Below, piece by piece: positions 38,067 to 45,664 of a stretch of DNA of 47,631 nt. The position numbers and the translations under genes were made by a program. Under the pieces are notes generated by a model. That model searched no databases. It saw only the letters and a program-made list of their open reading frames with translations, and was not told the origin of the DNA. This DNA comes from Microcystis aeruginosa Ma_MB_S_20031200_S102. GTDB taxonomy: Bacteria > Cyanobacteriota > Cyanobacteriia > Cyanobacteriales > Microcystaceae. Where the stretch lies: the NCBI GenBank assembly GCA_007095845.1, contig SFBI01000047.1:1-47631 (forward strand), written 5' to 3'. The first letter of the stretch is position 1; every line of letters starts with the position of its first letter.

Positions 38067-38103
38067 CCAGAGAGCGGGTTTCTCGAAGAAACCCGCTCTC
38101 TGG
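38067..38103. repeat. Perfect 17-bp-arm hairpin
   Basis: CCAGAGAGCGGGTTTCT, loop CGA, AGAAACCCGCTCTCTGG: a flawless 17-base-pair stem. It sits upstream of flv3 (divergent side). No T run follows on either strand within a few bases, so it is not a clear terminator. The GGGTTTCTC core also appears in the hairpin at 13844-13872. Confidence 0.8.
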
Positions 38104-38273
38104 ACATCCTCTGGGAGAAATTTTTTTCCTATTGACTTGGAATTTCAATATGAATCAAAATCCAAAGTTATCCTAAATACGGTTATTAAAAACTGATTAT
38201 TTATTTCCCCTTTTTCCTCTTGCCGTTGCCTTTTGTTTCTCCTTATACTAGCTTGTACTCAACGGATTTAGTA

Positions 38274-38362
38274 TCAATCATAGTTTAGCGAAGAAAGCGC
38301 AATAACAAACCTAGTTTGTTGTCAAGGTTCTAGTCCGAACAAGTTAACCTGTTTTCTTTAGA
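38274..38362. repeat. 89-bp direct repeat, left copy
   Basis: It begins TCAATCATAGTTTAGC, contains GTTTGTTGTCAAGG and GTCCGAACAAGTTAACC, and ends TTTTCTTTAGA. The right copy is at 39983-40071, same orientation. Together they enclose the DUF433/DUF5615 and PIN gene pairs. A partial third copy is near 39281-39310. This copy lies just downstream of the DUF5615 stop. Confidence 0.8.
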
Positions 38363-38379
38363 AGGTCATTTGGCTTTGA

Positions 38380-38742
38380 TTAAGTTAACGGTAGATGAAT
38401 AATTTGGTCTTTATATTCATTGTCAAAAGAACCTTTGGCAATTACAATTAATTCTAACAAGTTATCACCAATACTTAAATCTTGATTGAGAATAAAAATT
38501 CCAGGAATGTGACGGTTTTGGTTGAAGTGTTCTCTTAAATGTACTGGCATAGAAGCACGATTATTTGTCACCAAAATAAATCCCATCACCTCACACCAAA
38601 TCAAGATTTCTGGATCTAATGTACCTAATTTTGGTGTATCTGGTTCACCAACTACTCGAATAATGATTTCTGGTTCTCGGCGACGCAATTGTTGAGGATA
38701 CACCGAATTAACATTTTCATCAATTAAATATTTCAGTGTCAT
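38380..38742 (-). CDS. DUF5615 PIN-like toxin
   Basis: 120 residues: LKYLIDENVNSVYPQQLRRR places the N-terminal acidic residues of the PIN-like DUF5615 family, followed by PEILIWCEVMGFILVTNNRA (conserved D.EI...A...G..LVT.D pattern, here TNN rather than TxD) and MPVHLREHF. Family members pair with DUF433 proteins and are thought to be ribonuclease toxins. The Asp-to-Asn-like change in VTNNRAS could weaken activity. Start overlaps the DUF433 gene by 23 bp. Confidence 0.8.
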   Translation of the reverse strand: MTLKYLIDENVNSVYPQQLRRREPEIIIRVVGEPDTPKLGTLDPEILIWCEVMGFILVTNNRASMPVHLREHFNQNRHIPGIFILNQDLSIGDNLLELIVIAKGSFDNEYKDQIIHLPLT

Positions 38743-39070
38743 TAGCTTTCTGCTTGGCTGTTATTTCAGCTTTCAATTTTCTCAGTCGTTCAACCACAGG
38801 CGGAGGATTTTTTCGCTGTTCTTCTCGCATTTTTCGCCCCCATTCTAGCCAGTCGGCAATATATTGGCTCACTTTTTCTTTATCATGAAGATAATAAAGA
38901 ATCGTCGCATATACCTGTTCGAGGGTTAAAGATGGATAAGTAGTAGCAATTTCTTCAGGAGTTTTGGCTTGGTAAATGAAATCGTGTAAAATAGTTTCAA
39001 TACCGACGCGGGTTCCTTTTAGCCGAATATCGTTAGGAGCAAGAAAATTAAAATAGTCTTCGAGTTGCAT
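38720..39070 (-). CDS. DUF433 antitoxin
   Basis: 116 residues with the DUF433 helix-turn-helix pattern: DIRLKGTRVGIETILHDFIY, TPEEIATTYPSLTLEQVYAT, ILYYLHDKEKVSQYI. The C-terminal tail (EQRKNPPPVVERLRKLKAEI) is basic and probably binds the toxin. DUF433-DUF5615 pairs are a recognised VapBC-like arrangement. It is the upstream gene, as is usual for an antitoxin that represses its own promoter. Confidence 0.8.
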   Translation of the reverse strand: MQLEDYFNFLAPNDIRLKGTRVGIETILHDFIYQAKTPEEIATTYPSLTLEQVYATILYYLHDKEKVSQYIADWLEWGRKMREEQRKNPPPVVERLRKLKAEITAKQKANDTEIFN

Positions 39071-39180
39071 GATTTATACCAATTGAAGATTCAAACTTAA
39101 CTTTATTCTTTAAGTAACATTGTTATCTTAATTATACTTGATCTTTACCAGATATTGCGACCGCATTCGGTTCTTAATTA

Positions 39181-39252
39181 TTGACCTCTCCCCCGTCCCC
39201 TCTCCACCCCCCTCAATCTCCCCTACGAGGGGGCAAGATAAGGAAGACTTTT
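39181..39252. repeat. 72-bp dispersed repeat, copy 1
   Basis: TTGACCTCTCCCCCGTCCCC through AAGATAAGGAAGACTTTT; copy 2 is at 40826-40897. Only a few bases differ (CTCCCCTACGAGGG versus CCCCCCTACAAGGG). Downstream, CTCCTTCCCT, CGC, AGGGAAGGGGAG (about 39316-39342) makes another hairpin. The gap 39071-39397 contains no gene. Confidence 0.8.
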
Positions 39253-39397
39253 TATTATGGAGAGGGAAAAAGGATTTAGCGCTGAAGCGCAACAACAAAC
39301 TAGGTTCGTTATTCCCTCCTTCCCTCGCAGGGAAGGGGAGTTAGGTCAAACTTTTCTACTATTATGAAAGAATAAAAAGCGAGATGGAGGACTTAAA

Positions 39398-39853
39398 ATG
39401 ATTAGAGTTTATGCAGATACATCAGTATTTGGTGGTGTTTTTGATGATGAATTTCAAGAGGAAAGCATGACTTTTTTTGAGCTAGTTAGAGGTGGTAAAC
39501 TGAAACTGATAACTTCTTCAGTTGTTTTAAGAGAAATTGAACCTGCTCCTGAGAAGGTTCGACAATTTTTTGCAGAGGTTATAACCTATGCAGAGTTAGT
39601 TGAAATTACTGAATCTGCTTTACAACTGAGGCAAGCTTATATTGATTATGGCGTGGTGACTCAGAAATCAATGTTAGATGCGCTTCATGTTGCTTTAGCA
39701 AGTGTTGCTGGATGTACAATGATTGTGAGTTGGAATTTTAAGCATATCGTCCATTTTCAAAAAATTCCTCTTTACCGTGCTATTAATGTAATCAAGGGAT
39801 ATTCACAGCTAGATATTTATTCACCTCTGGAGGTTATTAATTATGAAGGTTAA
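39398..39853 (+). CDS. PIN-domain (VapC-like) toxin
   Basis: 151 residues. Conserved acids are visible: Asp7 in VYADTSVFGG, Glu46 in VVLREIEPAP, and Asp94 in KSMLDALHVALASVAG, followed by CTMIVSWNFKHI, the usual C-terminal PIN strand. Predicted Mg-dependent ribonuclease. GGAGG nine bases before the ATG is a strong ribosome-binding site. The small gene that overlaps its 3' end by 11 bp is the likely antitoxin, an order (toxin first) opposite to classical VapBC. Confidence 0.85.
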   Translation: MIRVYADTSVFGGVFDDEFQEESMTFFELVRGGKLKLITSSVVLREIEPAPEKVRQFFAEVITYAELVEITESALQLRQAYIDYGVVTQKSMLDALHVALASVAGCTMIVSWNFKHIVHFQKIPLYRAINVIKGYSQLDIYSPLEVINYEG

Positions 39854-39992
39854 GCAATTTGATTGTGTGGCAATAAAACGTTTAGGTAGCGAAAAAATCT
39901 ATGAAGACATTAAAAATATGAAAATAAAGGAAGAATTAGCCTATTGGCAACAAGCTACTAAAGAGCTAGAAAACCTCCAAAGTCAATCATAG
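39843..39992 (+). CDS. Small putative antitoxin paired with the PIN protein
   Basis: 49 codons: MKVKQFDCVAIKRLGSEKIY, EDIKNMKIKEELAYWQQATK, ending LQSQS. Very similar short proteins (MK.K.FDCV..KR.G.E.VYE....M...EEL.YW) follow PIN genes in many cyanobacteria, so this is likely the neutralising partner. It overlaps the toxin gene by 11 bp, implying translational coupling. Its last codons lie inside the right copy of the 89-bp direct repeat. Confidence 0.75.
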   Translation: MKVKQFDCVAIKRLGSEKIYEDIKNMKIKEELAYWQQATKELENLQSQS

Positions 39993-40071
39993 TTTAGCTC
40001 TGAAGCGCAACTAGAAACTGGGTTTGTTGTCAAGGCTCCAGCCCGAACAAGTTTAACCTGTTTTCTTTAGA
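39983..40071. repeat. 89-bp direct repeat, right copy
   Basis: Matches 38274-38362 from TCAATCATAGTTTAGC to TTTTCTTTAGA. It begins inside the final codons of the small putative antitoxin gene. The 1.62 kb between copies holds two toxin-antitoxin pairs. Confidence 0.8.
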
Positions 40072-40157
40072 TAGTGAGAAGCTAAATGGACATAACCCTA
40101 TTGCCCAAATTGGGTAACTTATCTAGAATTAAGTATATGAAGAGAGGAGGAGACGTG

Positions 40158-40466
40158 ATGGAGTATCAGAATTTTTCGCTCATTAAAGAAGATATTCAGG
40201 CTGATGCTTGGGGACGGATTAGCCTTGGGACTGAATGTAGCAACCGTCACTATCGAATACTGGTGAATGCAAGCGGGGAACTTCTTTTGGTTCCCATGGT
40301 GGCGATTCCAGAGGGAGAACTATGGGCTTTTCAGAATCCTAGTGTCCGCGAGTCGCTCAAACGGGGACTCGCAGAAGCCCGCACGGGAGATTTCGCTGAA
40401 GAAACAGTCGATTTAGACGCTATGCTTGAGTTTGCTGCATCTATTCCTGAAGAGGTCGAGGAGTAG
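40158..40466 (+). CDS. Putative AbrB-like antitoxin
   Basis: 102 residues from MEYQNFSLIKEDIQADAWG. The segment GRISLGTECSNRHYRILVNA and GELLLVPMVAIPEGELW looks like a swapped-hairpin AbrB/PrlF DNA-binding fold (inference), and the C-terminal ESLKRGLAEARTGDFAEETV resembles toxin-binding tails. Start chosen because GAGGAGGAGA lies just upstream of this ATG; an in-frame ATG at 40086 lacks such a site. It abuts the RelE-like toxin gene with no gap. Confidence 0.7.
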   Translation: MEYQNFSLIKEDIQADAWGRISLGTECSNRHYRILVNASGELLLVPMVAIPEGELWAFQNPSVRESLKRGLAEARTGDFAEETVDLDAMLEFAASIPEEVEE

Positions 40467-40817
40467 GTGAGTTTTTCTTTACGACAGACACAGGAAGCTC
40501 GAAATACTCTATCCAAATTGCGAGCAGAAGCGGAACAGGCTCAAAGGACTCGCCTCGCTCAAGGTAAAACAAAAGCATCGAAACAAGAGGGTCTCTACAA
40601 ACAGGTAACAAAAGCTCTCAAACTCCTGAGTGCAAACCCAAGACATCCAGGCCTGGAGACCCATGAATTTAATTCTCTCGATAACCCTTACGCTCCGACA
40701 CAGAAGGTTTTTGAGGCCTACGCCCAACAGAATACACCAGGAGCCTATCGAATTTTCTGGTGTTATGGGCCTAATTCGGGGGAAATCACTATTCTCGCTA
40801 TTACACCTCATCCATAA
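40467..40817 (+). CDS. RelE/ParE-like toxin
   Basis: 116 residues starting with GTG directly after the upstream stop. An N-terminal helical arm (RQTQEARNTLSKLRAEAEQA) and a C-terminal core with NPRHPGLETHEF, then YRIFWCYGPNSGEITILAIT, the beta-hairpin pattern of RelE-superfamily toxins (R.FW.YGP....I.IL.ITPHP). Predicted ribosome-dependent mRNA interferase. It forms a two-gene module with the putative AbrB-like antitoxin. Confidence 0.75.
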   Translation: MSFSLRQTQEARNTLSKLRAEAEQAQRTRLAQGKTKASKQEGLYKQVTKALKLLSANPRHPGLETHEFNSLDNPYAPTQKVFEAYAQQNTPGAYRIFWCYGPNSGEITILAITPHP

Positions 40818-40825
40818 ACCACAGA

Positions 40826-40897
40826 TTGACCTCTCCCCCGTCCCCTCTCCACCCCCCTCAATCCCCCCTACAAGGGGAGAAGATAAGGAAGACTTTT
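40826..40897. repeat. 72-bp dispersed repeat, copy 2, interrupted by a mobile element
   Basis: Same sequence as 39181-39252. Where copy 1 continues past GAAGACTTTT, here the family 1 mobile element begins (GGCTCTTC at 40898), so the element inserted at this repeat. Confidence 0.75.
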
Positions 40898-41043
40898 GGC
40901 TCTTCTAGGTTCTGTGTGATAAGTTTAACTTACATTATGATCGATCGATCTTTGTGTCCTTTGTGTCTTTGTGGTTCGTTCCACTCCCTCGCTAGGAGGA
41001 ATGTATCTTAGAATACATTTTACCCACCAAACCTGGGAGAGCC
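40898..41043. mobile_element. 146-bp MITE-like element, family 1 copy 2
   Basis: Begins GGCTCTTCTAGG, ends GGGAGAGCC, and has the landmarks of the copies at 11678 and 45130. It has a 4-bp internal GATC expansion (ATGATCGATCGATC). No matching 8-bp flanks, suggesting recombination after insertion. It lies about 100 bp beyond the 3' end of the CHAT-STAND-TPR locus. Confidence 0.8.
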
Positions 41044-41147
41044 AACAGCTTCATCGCCGAACACTTCGAGATCCCAAGACAAACCAATATTTCCCCCGTA
41101 GGGGCGCAATGATTGCGCTCAAACAATGATTGCGCCCAAAACCCATC

Positions 41148-41783
41148 CTAACCCTCCAGCAAACCCCGCACCTCCTCAACCCCAACCCCGAAAACAGAAG
41201 CAATACCGACGAAAATCTCCTCATCTTGCGTTTGCTGATAAAGAGCAACAAGACTAGGCAAAGAAAAGGTTTGTACGCTGTAACCATCGTTAAATTCTGC
41301 CCAAATTTGTAAGGCTTGCAGGTAATAACTTTTGGCTTGGCTCAATTCCCCAACTCCTTCCGCTACCATTCCCAAATTGTGCAGGGTGTCGGCTTGGGAG
41401 ATGCGATCCCCATATTCAATCTTGATTTCAATAGCTTGCTGGTAGTAGCTTCGGGCTTGCTCCCATTCCCTCAATTCTCCCGCTACGATTCCCAAATTGT
41501 GCAGGGTGCTGGCTTGGGAGTAGCGATCGCCATATTCAATGAAGATCTCAATAGCTTGCTGGTAGCAGCTTCGGGCTTGCTCCCATTCCCTCAATTTTCC
41601 CGCTACGATTCCCAAACAGTGCAGGGGTCTGGCTTGGGAGTAGCGATCGCCATATTCAATGCAGATCTCAATAGCTTGCTGGTAGTAGCTTCGGGCTTGC
41701 TCCCATTCCCTCAATTCTTCCGCTACCCTTCCCAACTGGTGCAGGGTGCTGGCTTGGGAGAGTAGCTTCGGGCTTGCTCCCAT
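41148..41783 (-). pseudogene. Frame-separated TPR tail of the CHAT-STAND protein
   Basis: About 211 codons containing four further 40-residue TPR units (LH.LGIVA.ELREWEQARSYYQQAIEI.IEYGDRYSQ), then a non-repeat end TLVALYQQTQDEEIFVGIA-like segment and a stop at 41148. In the DNA the 120-nt repeat period drops to 77 nt between 41701 and 41778, a 43-nt loss that puts this tail one frame off the upstream gene. There is no ribosome-binding site before its first ATG, so it is probably not translated by itself. With the 43 nt restored the whole protein would be about 1,310 residues. Confidence 0.85.
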
Positions 41784-44700
41784 TCCCTCAATTCTCGCGC
41801 TACCACTCCCAAACAGTGCAGGGTGCTGGCTTGAGAGAAGCGATCGCCATATTCAATGCAGATCTCAAGTTGCGCTACGATTCCCAAATAGTGCAGGGTG
41901 CTGGCTTGAGAGTAGCGATCCCCATATTCAATCTTGATCTCAAGAGCTTGCTGGTAGTAGCTTCGGGCTTGCTCCCATTCCCTCAATTCTTGCGCTACCA
42001 CTCCCAAATTGTGCAGGACTATGGCTTGAGAGAAGCGATCGCCATATTCAATGAAGATCTCAATAGCTTGCTGGTAGTAGCCTCGGGCTTGCTCCCATTC
42101 CCTCAATTCTTGCGCTACCCTTCCCAACTGGTGCAGGGTGCTGGCTTGCTCGTAGCGGGCGCTTTGCGTGCCTCCGGCAGCGCCATATTCAATCTTGATC
42201 TCAAGAGCTTGCTGGTAGTAGCTTCGGGCTTGCTCCCATTCCCTCAATTCTTGCGCTACTATTCCCAAATTGTGATAGACATATCCCAATTTTGAGGCTT
42301 TTTGTTGCTCGTCCACCCCTTGGAGATTTTGAGTTAATTCAATAACTTTTAGATTAGTCTGTTTCGCCTGTTCATAGTTTTTTGTCTCTTGATAGGCGAG
42401 GGCGAGATTGCCCAAAGCCCCGACAATATTACCACCGATTATCCCAGTTTTAATCTGCTCAGGATAAGTTTGAAAAGCTTGACAAACACTCTCGCATAGT
42501 TTCAGTCTGCTACTAACATCATTGGTAACAACAAAATGATTATATAAGCAAAAGAAGATCTCAATACTTTCCTGCTTCTCCAAACAAATCTGCAACGCAT
42601 TAAACAGATTTTCATACTCCCAGCGACAGAACAATATCCCTAACTGCTTCTCTTGCGGATTTTTGGAATCTAGTAAGTTATTATAAGAACCTGCCAAGTC
42701 TCGGTAATGATTCTTAAAACCCTCCCAAATTGCTGCTTGTGTCTCTGGTGCTAATTCCTTTAACTTCGTCTTCAGGAAGTAGGGAAAAATGGGCTGAATA
42801 GTCAATAAATACGGCATTTCTTCACTCATCGGCGAAAGCAAACCCCAATGAATCGCTTCTTCTATCGCTTCATCAAATTGGTCAAACTGATAGCCTTGTA
42901 AAGGTTCTAATTGCTGTAGTTGTTGACTATATTGACGAATAAAACCCCTGTGAATAAACCCACTAAAAGGCGCTAAACAGAGTAACAACTTCTGCGCCTC
43001 CTCCGACAAATTACTGTGGGAATATTCCACACATTTGATGATATTATTAGTCTTATCCTCATCCCCCACATCAGCTAATTCCGCCAACTGTAACCCTTGC
43101 CAAATCTCCTCCGGTGACTGTCGCTTCAGATTCGCTAATACCACTTCCATCGCCAACGGATATCCCGCCAACAACTTCATTAAGCGTTTGAAATAATCAT
43201 CCTTTTTAATCGCATTTTTCCGACTCTTCGCCTGACGTTCTAAGATTCTCTCCGCTAATTCAGTTCTCGACTCTTGGTCTAATCCTTGTAAGTGATAGAT
43301 ATTCTCCTTAAAAGTCCTGCGTTGCAGCCAAGTTTCCTCACTGCGAGAACCCAAAATTACCTTCGTCTTTCCCCCCACCAAATTCTTGAGAAATTCGGCG
43401 ATTGCTTCCCTCTCATTCTCCGGTAAAGTATTCTGAATTGCCAACGGTTGTCCCGTCACCGACTCCAGATTATCTAAAATGAGAATATACGCCTCACTGC
43501 GGAGTTTTTGTTCCAGTTTCTTTACCCGCGCTTTCAGGTTCATCGCTTGGAAACTCGCCTGTTCAAAGCGATTATAAATTCCCTGACCGATTTCATGGAC
43601 AATCTGTTCTAATGTCCAAGCTTTTCTATCATAACCAAAATAGAAAATATGGGTCGCCCAGTTGGTTTTTTGCCACCATTCTCGTAGATAATTGAGTAAA
43701 GTAGTTTTTCCTGTCCCTCCCATTCCTTTGAGTAAAAGGATATTATGTTTCAGCAGCGCCTTTTCCAGCTTGAGAATCTCCAAATCCCTTCCCACAAAGC
43801 CGTATTCTGGTAAGGGAAAGACATATTGATTGCCGATATGTTCCCAGTATTTTTCTTCCTCTTCTGGAGTAAATGGACGCAAATTGAGATTAATTTTACC
43901 GCGACAATAAATCACCGGTAATAACCAATCTTCCAAATCTATTATCGTGTTATAATAGGCGCGGCGTTGCTTATTATTGAATAACTCTAACCGTCCCTTT
44001 CGCATCGCTTCCGTTAGGTCTTTTCCGTTCAATAATTGCTGATAAATTGGTTTCATCATCAACTTAGCTGCAGAAACCGTCACCGAATATCCCATCGCCA
44101 CCACTGCTTGCATTCCCGCAGTCATCAAACGACTCCCCAAACTGGTTTCCCGATAGTCTTCTGATTCCTGGGAAATTTGCTTTGCTGACTGACAAGCATT
44201 GAGAATACAAATAGGGATATTTTTCCCCGTGAGTAAATTCGCTAATTCCGTCGCTTCTACCGGAGTCGCTTGACCTTTTTCTTCTCCTTCCAGAAACAGA
44301 AAAGCTTTTACTCCCTCATATTCTGCTAAATCCTCCAGTCCCCATCCCCTTTGATAGCGCCAAGAGTCCCCGTGAACCTGTCTTTGGTACTGTTCATATT
44401 CCATTAATCCGCCATGAACATCGAAATGAATAACATGATAGTATCCTTCTCCTTTCTCATCCAGATGTCTGGTTAGTGATTCATAAGTTCCAGGACGCAA
44501 TATATCAATTTTTACCGGTATTTCACTACTATTTACCAGTTCTACTAAAGGACGGGAAATCGTGCGATAGTTAACATCAGATTCCTCATCAGGACGCGCA
44601 ATCACCACCAAGAGATTGATAGTAGGATAAGTGGCCATTTGCACCGGGACAACTGTAGCCCCTCGACGCTGGCGGGAGATGATACAATCTATAGAAAAGG

Positions 44701-45082
44701 GACGCGGTAAATCAGGATCTTTCAGCGCTTCCCAATGTAAAGCTTGAAATTCTGGCGACTGACTTTCGATGATAATTTGCAATTGACTTAACTGCTTTCG
44801 CAAGTCTCGATATTCCCCATAAGCATTTAAATTACTCTGGAAAACCTGTTTAAATAGGTTTTCGCCATAGTTTTGGACGCTGTTGGCGGCTTTTTGCGCT
44901 TTATCCGTGTCTAGCGTCGGAAATACTAACCATTCCTCAAAGTACCATTCTAGTTGCTTTTCTTCCTGGTTAGTAAAGGGGTCAGTAACCGTAATTGGGT
45001 AGCTGTTACCGCTATCAAAATTGAGACTAGCAGTAAAGCCACCATCGTTAATTCCTTCTTCGCGGATGGTGAGGACTAACAT
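41723..45082 (-). CDS. CHAT protease - STAND/NB-ARC ATPase - TPR protein (3' frameshifted)
   Basis: 1119 residues. The CHAT (caspase-like) domain, ~100-395, has its His223 in VIHFDVHGG and Cys297 in ILNACQSA, the expected catalytic dyad. A NB-ARC/NACHT-type ATPase follows: Walker A GMGGTGKT at 453-460, Walker B YILILDNLE near 532, and KVILGSRSEE near 574. A winged-helix region (~700-800) leads to 40-residue TPRs from about 900. The frame ends early in a junk tail (SPKPAPCTSWEG) after a 43-nt deletion within the repeats; the remaining TPRs lie at 41148-41783. Such proteins are thought to sense invaders through the repeats, oligomerise and activate the protease. Both sides carry the same mobile element. 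Confidence 0.9.
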   Translation of the reverse strand: MLVLTIREEGINDGGFTASLNFDSGNSYPITVTDPFTNQEEKQLEWYFEEWLVFPTLDTDKAQKAANSVQNYGENLFKQVFQSNLNAYGEYRDLRKQLSQLQIIIESQSPEFQALHWEALKDPDLPRPFSIDCIISRQRRGATVVPVQMATYPTINLLVVIARPDEESDVNYRTISRPLVELVNSSEIPVKIDILRPGTYESLTRHLDEKGEGYYHVIHFDVHGGLMEYEQYQRQVHGDSWRYQRGWGLEDLAEYEGVKAFLFLEGEEKGQATPVEATELANLLTGKNIPICILNACQSAKQISQESEDYRETSLGSRLMTAGMQAVVAMGYSVTVSAAKLMMKPIYQQLLNGKDLTEAMRKGRLELFNNKQRRAYYNTIIDLEDWLLPVIYCRGKINLNLRPFTPEEEEKYWEHIGNQYVFPLPEYGFVGRDLEILKLEKALLKHNILLLKGMGGTGKTTLLNYLREWWQKTNWATHIFYFGYDRKAWTLEQIVHEIGQGIYNRFEQASFQAMNLKARVKKLEQKLRSEAYILILDNLESVTGQPLAIQNTLPENEREAIAEFLKNLVGGKTKVILGSRSEETWLQRRTFKENIYHLQGLDQESRTELAERILERQAKSRKNAIKKDDYFKRLMKLLAGYPLAMEVVLANLKRQSPEEIWQGLQLAELADVGDEDKTNNIIKCVEYSHSNLSEEAQKLLLCLAPFSGFIHRGFIRQYSQQLQQLEPLQGYQFDQFDEAIEEAIHWGLLSPMSEEMPYLLTIQPIFPYFLKTKLKELAPETQAAIWEGFKNHYRDLAGSYNNLLDSKNPQEKQLGILFCRWEYENLFNALQICLEKQESIEIFFCLYNHFVVTNDVSSRLKLCESVCQAFQTYPEQIKTGIIGGNIVGALGNLALAYQETKNYEQAKQTNLKVIELTQNLQGVDEQQKASKLGYVYHNLGIVAQELREWEQARSYYQQALEIKIEYGAAGGTQSARYEQASTLHQLGRVAQELREWEQARGYYQQAIEIFIEYGDRFSQAIVLHNLGVVAQELREWEQARSYYQQALEIKIEYGDRYSQASTLHYLGIVAQLEICIEYGDRFSQASTLHCLGVVARELREWEQARSYSPKPAPCTSWEG

Positions 45083-45129
45083 AGAGATAAGTTGAGAATT
45101 GTTCTATTATAACTCTTCAGCAGTTTAAC

Positions 45130-45271
45130 GGCTCTTCTCGACTTTGTGTGATAAGTTTAACTTACATTATGACCGATCTTTGTGTCCTCTGTGTCTCTGT
45201 GGTTCCTTCCACTCCCTCGCCCGTAAGACTGTATCTTAAAATACATTTTACCCACCAAACCGGGGAGAGCC
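45130..45271. mobile_element. 142-bp MITE-like element, family 1 copy 3, with 8-bp target duplication
   Basis: Begins GGCTCTTCTCGAC and ends GGGGAGAGCC. GTTTAACG flanks it on both sides (45123-45130, sharing the first G, and 45272-45279), an 8-bp duplication like those of the family 2 copies. It lies about 50 bp upstream of the CHAT-STAND gene start, where its presence could affect that gene's promoter. Confidence 0.8.
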
Positions 45272-45548
45272 GTTTAACGGTATTACACTGGAAAAAACTT
45301 CATTCTTCATTCTTTTTTTTTCTTTATTCGTAATTAGTCACTAGAATAAGGACAACCTGATGGAGAATGACTAAACATAGAAGTATTACTGGGAAGGAAA
45401 GCATTAATAGGCAAAGGTTATGGGTTTTCAAAAGTCAGTGACTAATTATCTTCATTCTTTTTTTCTGTAGTACATAAGCTCCGCACCAAAAGGCCGCACT
45501 CATCTGTTCTGAGTCCAAGTCTGGGGCATTAATTAAGATGAACAGTTG

Positions 45549-45578
45549 TTGGTCATTAATTGCCATATCTGCTATGAT
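45549..45578 (+). promoter_or_regulatory. Possible promoter of urtE
   Basis: TTGGTC and TATGAT are separated by 18 bp, about 85 bp before the urtE start. The -10 is good and the -35 fair. I searched for an NtcA box (GTA-N8-TAC), expected for nitrogen-regulated urt genes, and saw none. The rest of the gap 45280-45664 has poly-T runs but no gene. Confidence 0.35.
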
Positions 45579-45664
45579 ACATTCACAGAGTCCTATTTAT
45601 CCCCTCTCAGTTAATTTTTCTGATTGCACTGAATAATTACAAAATTAGTTAAAAAGGATTGACA

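Noticed and set aside
41440-42250. Regularly spaced 120-nt repeats as a CRISPR array
   Set aside because: The whole unit is repeated with no unique spacers and it encodes TPRs.
41316-42295. Repetitive plus-strand frames across the TPR region
   Set aside because: They are the antisense of the 120-nt TPR units; repeated peptides simply mirror the repeats.
45480-45664. NtcA-binding site for urtE
   Set aside because: No GTA-N8-TAC with suitable spacing to a -10 box was found.
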